Origin: Sphingobium trunci
GTDB taxonomy: Bacteria > Pseudomonadota > Alphaproteobacteria > Sphingomonadales > Sphingomonadaceae
DNA length: 64,000 nt
Assembly (NCBI RefSeq): GCF_022664535.1
Contig: NZ_JAKUJY010000017.1
Coordinates: 42,690 to 106,689 of the forward strand
Reading direction: 5' to 3'
Within the stretch, counting starts at the first letter, position 1, and each line of letters opens with the position of its first letter. The notes below the pieces were generated by a model. The model was not told the DNA's origin. It made no database searches and saw only the letters and a list, made by a program, of their open reading frames with translations. The position numbers and the translations under genes were made by a program. Shown piece by piece: positions 1 through 8,257 of this stretch.

Positions 1-438
1 CTGTGCCATCTGCGCGGTGTAGACGGCGTGGAAGGGCGCGCCCAACATGCCGACATTGTGATGGATCTGGTCGTTCATCGCGTTGGAGAGGATGACGAGA
101 GGAATCTTGTCGCCGATCTTGGAAAGGCCGCCCGGCACATCCTCATGCGGACCCCAGGTGGGGACGGCATTGTAGACCGCGTCGGCATCGGCCTCGCGAT
201 ATTCGACGCCCCAGCGCTTGCAGGTGCGCCTGAGCGAATTGCGGATGATCTCCTGATAGGGTTCCCACGGACCCAGTACCTGGTCCAGCCGATAGGCGCC
301 CCAATCCTTGCAGAAGGCGGGCAGGTCCTCTGTCGCCACGCGGTCGGCCATGAAGGCGCTCGCCATCTCCGTCATGCGGAAACGGGTCAGCGTGCCATAG
401 CAGTCGAAGCTGATATATTTGGGCCGGAAATTGGGCAT
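1..438 (-). CDS. HAD-superfamily haloacid dehalogenase-like hydrolase (3' end cut by window)
   Basis: Only the first 146 codons are present; the gene runs off the left edge. The product starts MPNFRPKYISFDCYGTLTRF. The FDCYGT stretch is HAD motif I, with the nucleophilic Asp, and VILSNAMND is motif II with the Ser. This arrangement and the DCYGTL spelling fit the type II (S)-2-haloacid dehalogenase subfamily, which hydrolyses a carbon-halogen bond, but many members act on other small substrates. Motif III lies outside the window. The substrate is inferred only from family resemblance. Confidence 0.75.
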   Translation of the reverse strand, partial: MPNFRPKYISFDCYGTLTRFRMTEMASAFMADRVATEDLPAFCKDWGAYRLDQVLGPWEPYQEIIRNSLRRTCKRWGVEYREADADAVYNAVPTWGPHEDVPGGLSKIGDKIPLVILSNAMNDQIHHNVGMLGAPFHAVYTAQMAQ

Positions 439-724
439 GGGTGGAAATCCCCCTTGTTGAGCATGGCCGTGGGGCCGTTTCGATGGGGCCATTACGGCAT
501 GGGCTGTCCGGAACATGTCTCCGATTGGCTTGGCGAGCGGCGCAGATTTGGACCTTTTATACCATGGTTTCGGCATAGTTTGCCGCGGGCCGATCGGGAC
601 GGCAATCGCGGGGATGGAAAGCTGCTTTGGACCGGCCGACAAGCCGAAGGGCGGCAGATAATGTCGACGCTTTTACCTCCGCCGTCGTCATTCCCGCCTG
701 AGCGGGAGCGAAGATGAGGAACGG
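439..724. other. Intergenic spacer with a small inverted repeat
   Basis: These 286 bases lie between the start of the HAD gene and the 3' end of the hydroxyacid dehydrogenase gene. An open frame crosses the region on the plus strand but has no family match and lies antisense to the HAD gene, so it is not called. A hairpin, CCCGC-CTGA-GCGGG, sits near 693-706; it could be a weak terminator or part of a dispersed repeat. Nothing else is recognised. Confidence 0.4.
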
Positions 725-1651
725 TTAATAGCCCCGGTCCGGGCGAACTTCGCCGTCCATTGGCAGGCCAGCTTCAAACTTGCGAATATTGGCGATCAAC
801 GCTCGCGCCGCGCTGTCCGCGCGTGTCATGCTGGCGATGTGAGGCGTCAGCAGGATGCGCGGATGGTCCCAGAAGGGATGCTGTTCGGGCAGCGGTTCAG
901 GCTCTGTCACGTCCAGGATCGCCGCAGAAAGATGCTCCTCTTCTAGCAGCGACAGCAGATCATGCTCCACCAGATGTCCGCCCCGACCGACATTGACCAG
1001 CGCAGCGCCATCCGGCAGTTGCGACAGCGTGTCCCGGCACAAAATGCCGCGGGTCTCCGCTGTCAAAGGCAGGAGGCAGATGAGGATGTCGCAACCCGAC
1101 AGGAAGGCAGGCAATTCCGCCTCGCCGGCATGGCAGTTCACGCCCTCGATATCGCGACGCGACCGGCTCCACCCCGATAGCGCAAAGCCGAAGGGGCGGA
1201 GCGCGCGCAGCACGGCCTGTCCCAGTTGCCCCAGCCCCATCACCCCGACGCGGCGCGCGGCGGCGGGGACAAGCTTGACCGGCGCCCAGCGATGCTCCTG
1301 CTGCGCGATGCGATAGTCGATCAGCTTGCGGTGCAGCGTCAGCACCGCGCCACAGACATATTCCACCATGCCTTCTGTGATGCCCGGCTCGATCATGCGC
1401 ACCAGCCGGACATGGGGTGGCAGCTTGCCCATGTCGAACTGGTCGATCCCGGCGCCCACCGAAAAGAGGATTTCCAGCCCCGATAGCCGCGCCAGCAGAT
1501 CGGCGGACGGGTCCCATGCCGCCAGATAGCGGATCGCGGCCGGATCACCCATTTCATCGGGGGTCACGAAGGCGATGTCAGGCGCTTCGGTCGCGAATAT
1601 CTCACGCCAGATGCGGCCGCGTTCGGGGTCGGAGGTGTAAAGCAGCGTCAT
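725..1651 (-). CDS. D-2-hydroxyacid dehydrogenase, glyoxylate/hydroxypyruvate reductase A type
   Basis: The 308-residue product is an NAD(P)-dependent D-2-hydroxyacid dehydrogenase of the GhrA type, which would reduce glyoxylate or hydroxypyruvate in the cytosol. Visible features are the Rossmann motif GVMGLGQLGQAV, the NVGRGGHLVE stretch, the EPLPEQHPFW segment and the TPHIAS motif with the catalytic His. The open frame extends 36 codons upstream, but the start at MTLLYTSDP is preferred. It overlaps the stop of the upstream PepSY gene as ATGA (1648-1651), which suggests translational coupling. The substrate is not settled by sequence. Confidence 0.82.
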   Translation of the reverse strand: MTLLYTSDPERGRIWREIFATEAPDIAFVTPDEMGDPAAIRYLAAWDPSADLLARLSGLEILFSVGAGIDQFDMGKLPPHVRLVRMIEPGITEGMVEYVCGAVLTLHRKLIDYRIAQQEHRWAPVKLVPAAARRVGVMGLGQLGQAVLRALRPFGFALSGWSRSRRDIEGVNCHAGEAELPAFLSGCDILICLLPLTAETRGILCRDTLSQLPDGAALVNVGRGGHLVEHDLLSLLEEEHLSAAILDVTEPEPLPEQHPFWDHPRILLTPHIASMTRADSAARALIANIRKFEAGLPMDGEVRPDRGY

Positions 1652-2697
1652 GCGGGCAACTTTCTGATTGGGACACGGCGGCGCAGGGCACGAGCCTGCC
1701 ACCACATCAGCGGCCCGGAAATGGACAGGGCAAGGAGCGCCAGGGCCGCGACCATCCACAGCATCGGCCCAACCGGCCCCAGGCTGTTGCCCGCATGCAG
1801 AGGCAGGACGGTCATCCAGAGCGCGCGATTCTGCTCGGCGGGGGTGGCGCTGACGATATGCGGCGCGGCGATGGTGACGACAACGCGATGGACGGCCAGC
1901 GCATTACGCTCCGGCGCGTGGAAATTGACGGTCAGGCGCTCGTCGGTCAGGCGGAAGTCGCGGAGCCTGCTGTCGGGAAAGGTGCTTTGCGCCAAGGCCA
2001 ATCCTTGGTCGATCATCGCCGCGTTGACTGCTCGGTGACGCGGCGCGGGACCATCCCCATCCAGAAGTTCCGGCACGATCAGCAACATCCCGGTTACCGC
2101 GAGAAAAGCCAGAAGCAGCGACGCCACCACGCCAACGGTGCGATGCAATTGCCGCAACACCAGCCGGAAAGCCACGCTCCAGCGGATTGCAAGATGTTTC
2201 GCCACCGGCCCGCGCCTGGGCCACCAGAAGACCAGGCCCGTCACAGCCATGGCAAACAGCCCCAGCGCATTCAGCAGCACGACGGCCATGCCCGCCTTGC
2301 CCGCCATCAGCCGGTAGTGAATCTGAAGCGCCGCCTCTACCGGAAAAGCCCAGACGCTGCCTGCACGCAGCAGCTTTCCGCCCGCCGGATCGATCGAGGC
2401 ATAGCGGATTGCGCCCTGCGCATCGCTCATTTCCGCCATATAGGTCGCGCCCTCGACATCGGGCGCGAACAACCGGGCCACGGCAAAGCCGGGCAGCGCC
2501 TTCTCCGCTTCCGTCACGACCGTCCCGGCGGAAACGACCGGCCCGCTTGCATGGCTCACCATCCCGGCAGGATCGATCGTCCGCGCCACCGGCCCGCGAT
2601 AAAGGAGCAATATGCCGGTGAGCGCCTGCACCAGCAGCAACGCCGCCATGGTCAGCCCGATATATTTATGGATGCGAAGCCATTGCCCCCGGCTCAT
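1648..2697 (-). CDS. PepSY-associated transmembrane protein (iron-uptake-linked family)
   Basis: The product (349 residues) begins MSRGQWLRIHKYIGLTMAAL, the usual N-terminus of PepSY-TM proteins. It has a first membrane helix right after that, a periplasmic PepSY-like region, paired helices in the middle (VVLLNALGLFAMAVTGLVFWW, then VVASLLLAFLAVTGMLLIV) and a last helix near the C-terminus. Genes of this family often follow TonB-dependent siderophore receptors, as here, and are thought to help ferric-siderophore reduction or uptake; the exact role is unknown. A start nine codons upstream is possible, but it would put the start codon inside the terminator at 2720-2763, so the inner Met is chosen. 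Confidence 0.78.
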   Translation of the reverse strand: MSRGQWLRIHKYIGLTMAALLLVQALTGILLLYRGPVARTIDPAGMVSHASGPVVSAGTVVTEAEKALPGFAVARLFAPDVEGATYMAEMSDAQGAIRYASIDPAGGKLLRAGSVWAFPVEAALQIHYRLMAGKAGMAVVLLNALGLFAMAVTGLVFWWPRRGPVAKHLAIRWSVAFRLVLRQLHRTVGVVASLLLAFLAVTGMLLIVPELLDGDGPAPRHRAVNAAMIDQGLALAQSTFPDSRLRDFRLTDERLTVNFHAPERNALAVHRVVVTIAAPHIVSATPAEQNRALWMTVLPLHAGNSLGPVGPMLWMVAALALLALSISGPLMWWQARALRRRVPIRKLPA

Positions 2698-2714
2698 TGC
2701 ATTCTCCGAACAGG

Positions 2715-2763
2715 AAAAAGCCACCGGCGACCCTCAGGCTTGGAGGGTTGGGTCGCCGGTGGC
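2715..2763 (-). terminator. Rho-independent terminator of the TonB receptor gene
   Basis: A perfect 14-bp inverted repeat (2720-2733 with 2750-2763, GCCACCGGCGACCC) has a 16-base loop. On the minus strand it is followed by a run of five T. It lies 31 bases after the receptor stop codon and just before the PepSY start, so it should attenuate readthrough into the PepSY and dehydrogenase genes. Confidence 0.85.
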
Positions 2764-2794
2764 CGATCGAGCTTAGAGGCCCGACATCAGAGCA

Positions 2795-4939
2795 TCAGAA
2801 ATCAAACGTCGCCCGAACCGTGAACGACCGCGGCGTGCCCGGCTGGACCCACAAGCTTGCATAGGAACTGGCGTAGTAGGTTTTGTTCAGCAGATTATTG
2901 ACGTCCGCAGACACCTTGATCTGGTCGGTGATGTTGAACGAACCCAGCACCTTTACCAGCGTATAGCTGGGGAGGAAAAAGGTGGTTGCGGTCTCGCCCA
3001 GACGCCGCCCGACATAGTTCACGCCCGCGCCCAGCATGGCTTCATGCTCCCCGATCGAGAAATTCTTGAACAGCAGGGCATTGCCCTGATGCTTGGGAAT
3101 GTTGATCAGCGGATCGCCCTTGTTGATAGGTTGCTGGAAATTCGGGTCCGTAACAGCGTCTGCCCATCCTGCGTCGGTATAGGCATAAGTCAGGAACAGT
3201 TCGAAACCAGCGGGTAGCTTGGCATTAAGGTCGAACTCAACACCCTTGCTTTTGGCAGCGCCCACAGGCGCCGAGAAGCCCGCATGAGCAGAGTCGTTGC
3301 TCAACACGTTCGTCTTTTTCATAGAGTAAAGCGACAAGGTGCTGGTCAAGCGGCCATCAGGCGTGACGAACTTGGCACCAACCTCGTAGGAACGGCTGAT
3401 TTCGGGATCGAATGGGGTGCCCTGCCAGTCGGTGCCGCTATTGGGGCGGAAGCCCTTGCCATAGCTGGCATAGAACGACAGGCTTTTCGTCGGCTCAAAC
3501 ACCAGACCGGCCATCGGGCTGAATTTGGTATAGGCCTTGTGAGGGTTGGGGTCGATCGCGCCCGGAGCCCTGTTGTCGATATCCTGACTGAAATCGTCAT
3601 AGCGGCCGCCGAAGCGAACCTTCAGCTGTTCGGTGATCTCGATCTGGTCCTGCGCATAAATGCCCCAGGCTTTCTGAATTTCGGTCGCGTTCTGAACGAT
3701 GCTGTTGGGCGTGGGAACCGGAGTGCTGTAGTCTGGATTATAGATATTGATGCTGTAGGGGTTAGGCCGCGGACGGTAACGGGTCTGGTAGGTGTCGATC
3801 TTGAAACGGTCCCAATCCGCGCCAATGCGGATATTGTGGAGGATCGATCCGGTTTCGAACTTCCCACTGATTTCGCCGCGGAACACCATATGGGTGGTGC
3901 TGTAGTCGCGATAGCGGCGCTGACGAGTAAGTGTTTGGCCGTCCGTATAGAGCTGCTGGCGGCTTTGAACCAGTTCAGGGTCGCTGGAATAGCCCCGGAA
4001 GATCGTGTCCTTGTAACCGGCACCCAGCATCAGCGTCCAGTCATCATTGAAGTCATGCTGATACTGCGCCTGATGGCCCAAAACCTTGACCTTGATCGGA
4101 CCATCGAGCGGCGTGCCGAGGAAGCGTGAGCTGGGAATGGCGCCCAGTGTGTAAACGCCCGTCGTCAGGTCCTTGAGCGCCACCACGCCGCGATCGAACG
4201 GCACCGCCTGGTTCACATATTCCATTTCATAGGTGAACAGGTCCTTGTCCGAGAATTTGGCAAGGAAGGACGGCGTCAGCACATATTTGCGGGTGTGGAC
4301 CGTGTCGCGGAAGCTGTCGGCATCTTCCACCGCTCCGTTCAGGCGTACCGCAAACATCTCGTTGATGGGCAGGTTATAGTCGCCCTCGATGCGGTAGTTA
4401 TTCCAACTGCCGCCTGCGACGCCGAAGCTGCCGAAGGTCTTTTCCAGCACCGGTTTCTTGGTGACGATGTTGATCGTGCCGCCCGGCTCGCCGCGGCCGA
4501 AGAGCGCCGAATTCGGTCCCTTCAGCACTTCGATCCGCTCGACGTTCGACGCATCGCGCGGACCGCCATAGCCGCGGCCGCCGTTGAAGCCGTTGACCAG
4601 GAAGCCGCTTGGGAAATTCTCGTCGCCCGCAAAGCCACGGATCGCGAAGCTGTCCCACAGGCCGCCGAAATTATTCTGCTTCGAAACACCGCTCGCCAGT
4701 TCCAGCGCGGTGTCGAGGCGCGTGATGTTGAGGTCGTCGAGCAGCTTGCCTTCCAGGAACTGCACCGCCTGCGGGATTTCCTTGACGGGCGTGTCGCCGA
4801 AATATTGGCGCTTCATCGCCGTGACGACGATCGAGCCGTCCCCGGCATCTCCTGCCGTCTGGGCCTGGGCACTGGAAGCGAAGGCGATGGCGGCGGCACT
4901 GGCAGTCAAGGCCAGACGAAAAGCCGGAAAATTGCGCAT
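2795..4939 (-). CDS. TonB-dependent siderophore receptor
   Basis: This 714-residue outer-membrane receptor has a signal peptide ending at SSAQA-Q, then the plug domain with ERIEVLKGPNSALFGRGEPGG and INIVTKKP, typical of ferric-siderophore receptors. A 22-strand barrel follows and ends in the terminal aromatic signature TVRATFDF. It would import a ferric siderophore using TonB-ExbBD energy. The siderophore cannot be read from sequence. The PepSY gene downstream fits an iron-uptake role. I looked for a Fur box in the 5' region and saw no convincing one. Confidence 0.88.
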   Translation of the reverse strand: MRNFPAFRLALTASAAAIAFASSAQAQTAGDAGDGSIVVTAMKRQYFGDTPVKEIPQAVQFLEGKLLDDLNITRLDTALELASGVSKQNNFGGLWDSFAIRGFAGDENFPSGFLVNGFNGGRGYGGPRDASNVERIEVLKGPNSALFGRGEPGGTINIVTKKPVLEKTFGSFGVAGGSWNNYRIEGDYNLPINEMFAVRLNGAVEDADSFRDTVHTRKYVLTPSFLAKFSDKDLFTYEMEYVNQAVPFDRGVVALKDLTTGVYTLGAIPSSRFLGTPLDGPIKVKVLGHQAQYQHDFNDDWTLMLGAGYKDTIFRGYSSDPELVQSRQQLYTDGQTLTRQRRYRDYSTTHMVFRGEISGKFETGSILHNIRIGADWDRFKIDTYQTRYRPRPNPYSINIYNPDYSTPVPTPNSIVQNATEIQKAWGIYAQDQIEITEQLKVRFGGRYDDFSQDIDNRAPGAIDPNPHKAYTKFSPMAGLVFEPTKSLSFYASYGKGFRPNSGTDWQGTPFDPEISRSYEVGAKFVTPDGRLTSTLSLYSMKKTNVLSNDSAHAGFSAPVGAAKSKGVEFDLNAKLPAGFELFLTYAYTDAGWADAVTDPNFQQPINKGDPLINIPKHQGNALLFKNFSIGEHEAMLGAGVNYVGRRLGETATTFFLPSYTLVKVLGSFNITDQIKVSADVNNLLNKTYYASSYASLWVQPGTPRSFTVRATFDF

Positions 4940-5221
4940 ATTGCTTACCCCTTGTAAAATCGCTGTTCCCTTATGTCCTGCGAAACGGGGTGAGCCGGCC
5001 TGTTCTTCTCTTTCTTTCCCGCCGGACTTCTTTCGCGTCCTTTGGTTCGGGGGCCGGTCACAGGGTGATTTTCACCTCTTGTTGAAGTCAGGCTAAGTCC
5101 GTGTTGCAGAAATATTACGTCAAACTGGGTGCTCCTGACGGTGAAAAATTGTGAAATGACCTTCCGGACGGCATGAAAATCCGGTCGTGCGCCGGCTGTT
5201 TACTCTCGCGGGAAGCCCGGG
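4940..5221. other. 5' region of the TonB receptor gene
   Basis: About 280 bases between the receptor start and the terminator of the next unit. This is the only place for the receptor promoter. A short repeat of GTGAAA occurs near 5141-5155. No clear Fur box, operator or small gene is visible; plus-strand open frames here look antisense or random. Confidence 0.35.
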
Positions 5222-5252
5222 AAAAAGGCCGCCTTCCACAGGGAAGGCGGCC
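5222..5252 (-). terminator. Rho-independent terminator after the DUF4198-HupE-DUF1624 operon
   Basis: An 11-bp perfect stem (5227-5237 with 5242-5252, GGCCGCCTTCC) closes a four-base loop. On the minus strand it is followed by five T. It lies 22 bases past the stop of the DUF1624 gene and marks the end of the five-gene operon. Confidence 0.88.
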
Positions 5253-5274
5253 AGGAACCCGCAGGCACTCGGGA

Positions 5275-6486
5275 TCACAGATATTTAAGCCACCAGATGT
5301 CCTTGCGGCGCTGCTTGAGTTGCGCGAACCAGCGGGTGGGGAAATAGAGGATGGGGATCAGGATGAAGACCCAGATCCACACCCAGCGCAGATGGTCGAC
5401 CCCGAACACCGTGCCCTTGGTCGGGCCGTACATCAGCAGCGCGATGTTGTAGATGACCTTCAGCGTGTAGAGATGCAGGATATAATAGAACATCGGGGCG
5501 CCGCCCAGCATGGCGAGGTGCGGCATGGCCCTGCTGTCCTGATAGGTTTCGAACAGCGCGAGCAGCAGGCAGCCGGTGCCGATGGTCGGCATCAGGAACA
5601 GCAGCGAAGGCGGATATTTGGTGAGCGCCAGGAAGCTCATCACCGTGCGCAGGGGCGTCTGGGCAATGAACCAGGGCTTGTCGCCATAGACGTTGAGGTA
5701 GCGGATCATGACGAAGCCGATGACGAGGCCAAGGCCCAGCATGGTCAGTCGCCGGATGCGCCGCTCCGGATCGCTGCCCTTCGCGAACCAGGGACCGCAG
5801 GCATAGCCGAGCAGGATCACGCCGATCCACGGCAGCACCGGATAAGTGGTCTTGAAGGCCATGCCCGCAATCTCGAACTTGTCACGCTGATGCAGTAGCG
5901 CCCAGGGGATGAAGAAGGGCGATTCCGCCGTCAGCCGGAGCGGATCGAGCAGATTGTGCAGGCAGACGATCGCCAGACCTAGCGCGAACTGCGCCGGGCG
6001 CGGAAGGTGGATCAGGCCGGCAAGGCAGATCATGCTGAGGCCGATTGTCCAGATCACCTGCATCCACAGGACCGGCGGCGGAAATATGTTCGCCTGTGTT
6101 GGCCATGCATAGCAGACGACGGTGAATTCCAGGAACAGCAGGAACAGGCCGCGCTTGAACAGGAATTCCGACACTTCGCCTTTGCTGTGCGACTGACCGT
6201 AGAGCCAGGCCGACAGGCCCGTCAGCGCCACGAAGGTCGGCGCGCAGAAAGTCGAGAGCAGGCGAGTGAAGAACAGTCCCGGATCGGTCGTGTTCGCATT
6301 CACCGGATCGGTCACCTGCAAATGCAGGAACCATGTTTCGCGCACATGATCGACCAGCATGAACAGCATGACGAGGCCACGCAACGCATCGATGGCGATC
6401 AGGCGCGTGCGCGCCTTGGCGGCGTCCATGGGGGAGGCGGAGGCCCTAAGGCCGATGGAGGGGGCTTGGCCCGCGATACTGCTCAT
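5275..6486 (-). CDS. DUF1624 / heparan-alpha-glucosaminide N-acetyltransferase-like membrane protein
   Basis: The 403-residue multi-spanning membrane protein carries the family start IDALRGLVMLFMLVDHVRE, then about ten hydrophobic helices. It resembles the HGSNAT-type catalytic region (DUF1624), which groups with membrane acyltransferases that move an acyl group across the membrane; most bacterial members have no known substrate. It is the last gene of a five-gene run, 19 bases behind the anchored periplasmic protein gene, with a ribosome site AGGACAGG before the ATG. Its presence next to a HupE permease is unexplained. Confidence 0.72.
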   Translation of the reverse strand: MSSIAGQAPSIGLRASASPMDAAKARTRLIAIDALRGLVMLFMLVDHVRETWFLHLQVTDPVNANTTDPGLFFTRLLSTFCAPTFVALTGLSAWLYGQSHSKGEVSEFLFKRGLFLLFLEFTVVCYAWPTQANIFPPPVLWMQVIWTIGLSMICLAGLIHLPRPAQFALGLAIVCLHNLLDPLRLTAESPFFIPWALLHQRDKFEIAGMAFKTTYPVLPWIGVILLGYACGPWFAKGSDPERRIRRLTMLGLGLVIGFVMIRYLNVYGDKPWFIAQTPLRTVMSFLALTKYPPSLLFLMPTIGTGCLLLALFETYQDSRAMPHLAMLGGAPMFYYILHLYTLKVIYNIALLMYGPTKGTVFGVDHLRWVWIWVFILIPILYFPTRWFAQLKQRRKDIWWLKYL

Positions 6487-6505
6487 GGCACCTGTCCTTT
6501 ATGCT

Positions 6506-7114
6506 CTATTCGGCCTTGGGCTGGTAGATATCCTTGTAGAAGCCCACCGTCTTCACCGTGACGGTAACGGGAGTCTCGCCCTTGTTGCGGAAATACCAGC
6601 CATGGATGCCGGCAAAGGGCGCGGTGAAGTCTCCCTGTCCGCCGCTGATCTCCAGTTCCTTCCAGTAATCGGTAAAGGCATCGTCGGCGGCGTTCGGTTC
6701 TTCGCCATGCATTTCCGCCTTGATCGGGCCGGTCGACTTCCATTCGAAGATGAAGCTGTCGCCCTTCTGCATATGCGCCTTCACTTCCTGCCCGCTGTGC
6801 GGGGGCAGGGCGATCGTCATTTCATCCTGCCGCCACGGCGTGGACCGGGAAATGCTTGCCTTGCTGGGGGTGGGAATATCACTTGCACCTGCAGGGGCGG
6901 GAGTGGCGGGCACGGTTTTCGGCTTGCCCGCGACCATGCCGGTGAGGCCCAGGGCCGTTCCGACGCCGCTAGGGTCGATGCCATATTCGGCGGGCAGCAC
7001 GAACAGCGTCAGGATCGCGGCCGCAGCGATCGCCGCGCCGCCGGTCGCCTTGGCCAGTGCCGCGGGGGAAGGAGAAATCCGGGCAGGAGGCGCGGATATG
7101 GTCTGCGTGTTCAT
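6506..7114 (-). CDS. Membrane-anchored periplasmic protein of unknown function
   Basis: The 202-residue product starts MNTQTISAPP, has one N-terminal membrane helix (about residues 25-44, GGAAIAAAAILTLFVLP), a flexible Pro/Ala/Thr linker, and a compact C-terminal domain of about 110 residues rich in beta strands (KGDSFIFEWKSTG, HGWYFRNKGETPVTVTVKT). This layout implies an inner-membrane anchor with a periplasmic domain. The start was chosen because it lies one base past the HupE stop; an earlier in-frame Met would overlap that gene. The function is not known; the setting suggests a partner of the HupE permease. Confidence 0.68.
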   Translation of the reverse strand: MNTQTISAPPARISPSPAALAKATGGAAIAAAAILTLFVLPAEYGIDPSGVGTALGLTGMVAGKPKTVPATPAPAGASDIPTPSKASISRSTPWRQDEMTIALPPHSGQEVKAHMQKGDSFIFEWKSTGPIKAEMHGEEPNAADDAFTDYWKELEISGGQGDFTAPFAGIHGWYFRNKGETPVTVTVKTVGFYKDIYQPKAE

Positions 7115-7115
7115 G

Positions 7116-7844
7116 TCAGGCCCCTTGAGTGAAATAGCCGGCAAGCTGGTAGCCGATCAGAACGAAACCGGCGGTCATCAGCGCGGCGTTGGCGAAGATG
7201 GCGCTGCGGCGGAAACTGTCGCTCATGCGCCACAGGTTCATGAGAAGAAGGATGATCGTCAGCGCCATGAACTGCCCCATCTCGACGCCGACATTGAAGC
7301 TAATGAGATTATATATCATTCCATCCTTCGCCAAGGTCAACTCCTGAAGTTTGGTGGCAAGCCCGAAGCCGTGGAAAAAGCCGAAGATCAGCACCGCCGC
7401 CTTGGGATTGGGCGAAAAGCCGAACCAGGTGCGGAAACCGTCCAGATTGTCGATCGCCTTGTAGACCACCGACAGGCCGATGATGGCGTCGACGATGAAG
7501 GGATTGGCGCGGATGTCGAGGATGACGCCCAGCAGAAGCGTCGTGCTGTGCCCGATGGCGAACAGCGTCACATAGGCGCCGACATCCTTCAACCGGTAGA
7601 GGAAGAAGATGACCCCGGCCAGGAACAGCAGATGGTCGTATCCGGTCACCATATGCTTGGCGCCCAGATACATGTAGGGGATGATGTTGACGCCCGATGC
7701 GCCTTCTATGAAGGCCTTGTCATTCTCATTGACGCCATGCGCCCAGAGCGTCGAACTCAGCAGCGCCAGCATCAGCCCCAGGGCGAGCAGCGCGACCCGC
7801 CGCAGGTTCCGGGAACTGGGTGGGGAAAGGGTCGCGCCGATCAT
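7116..7844 (-). CDS. HupE/UreJ-family membrane permease
   Basis: A 242-residue membrane protein with a cleavable-looking N-terminus ending near LWAHG, followed by six or so helices. Family landmarks are GAKHMVTGYDHLLFL, FGFFHGFGLA and FNVGVEMGQ, with the conserved His and Asp residues in membrane segments that bind a metal in this family. HupE/UreJ proteins are linked to nickel or cobalt uptake. It lies nine bases after the small exported protein gene and one base before the anchor protein gene, so the operon is very tight. The metal is inferred, not shown. Confidence 0.82.
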   Translation of the reverse strand: MIGATLSPPSSRNLRRVALLALGLMLALLSSTLWAHGVNENDKAFIEGASGVNIIPYMYLGAKHMVTGYDHLLFLAGVIFFLYRLKDVGAYVTLFAIGHSTTLLLGVILDIRANPFIVDAIIGLSVVYKAIDNLDGFRTWFGFSPNPKAAVLIFGFFHGFGLATKLQELTLAKDGMIYNLISFNVGVEMGQFMALTIILLLMNLWRMSDSFRRSAIFANAALMTAGFVLIGYQLAGYFTQGA

Positions 7845-7853
7845 GTCCGATTC

Positions 7854-8234
7854 CTATTTGGTCTGGAAGGTGGCGAAGGTCTTGGCGCCGCTCTTGTCGA
7901 TCAGGGCGACGACGATCTTCGCGCCCTTGACCGCCTTGAAGCCGGGCGCGGAGAGCTTGTTGCCGCCCGCGGGCTTGAGCGCCGCCTCGGTCTTGGCACC
8001 GCCCGCGCTCTGCGTCAGCTTTGCGGTATAGGCTGCGGCCGGGATCGGCTCATCCTCCTCGCTGAGGTACACGTCGACGCCCTTCGGGCCGGTGACGAGT
8101 TCGAACATCGTCTCGCCCGTCATCTGGACCAAGCCGCCATGCTGCGGCTTCATGCTGCCATGGGCGAAGGCGGTGGCGGGCAGGGCGGCAAGGGCAAGGG
8201 CCGCAAGACCGGCGCGAAAAGACAGGAACTTCAT
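7854..8234 (-). CDS. Small exported protein with His-rich mature N-terminus
   Basis: The 126-residue product has a signal peptide cut after ATAFA, and the mature chain starts HGSMKPQHGGLVQM, so a His/Met-rich segment opens the mature protein. The rest looks like a small beta domain (ELVTGPKGVDVYLSEEDEPI) and a basic C-terminus. HGG-type exported proteins often sit beside heavy-metal transport genes; a periplasmic metal-binding role is inferred. The start MKFLSF was chosen because GGAGA precedes it at suitable spacing and signal peptides start this way. Confidence 0.65.
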   Translation of the reverse strand: MKFLSFRAGLAALALAALPATAFAHGSMKPQHGGLVQMTGETMFELVTGPKGVDVYLSEEDEPIPAAAYTAKLTQSAGGAKTEAALKPAGGNKLSAPGFKAVKGAKIVVALIDKSGAKTFATFQTK

Positions 8235-8257
8235 GGCATATTCTCCAAGATGAAGGC

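Noticed and set aside
1417..2823. Plus-strand open frame (468 codons) over the dehydrogenase and PepSY genes
   Set aside because: Antisense to identified genes and without motifs.
4940..5221. Fur box before the TonB receptor
   Set aside because: No match to the 19-base palindrome could be seen by eye; only weak A/T stretches.
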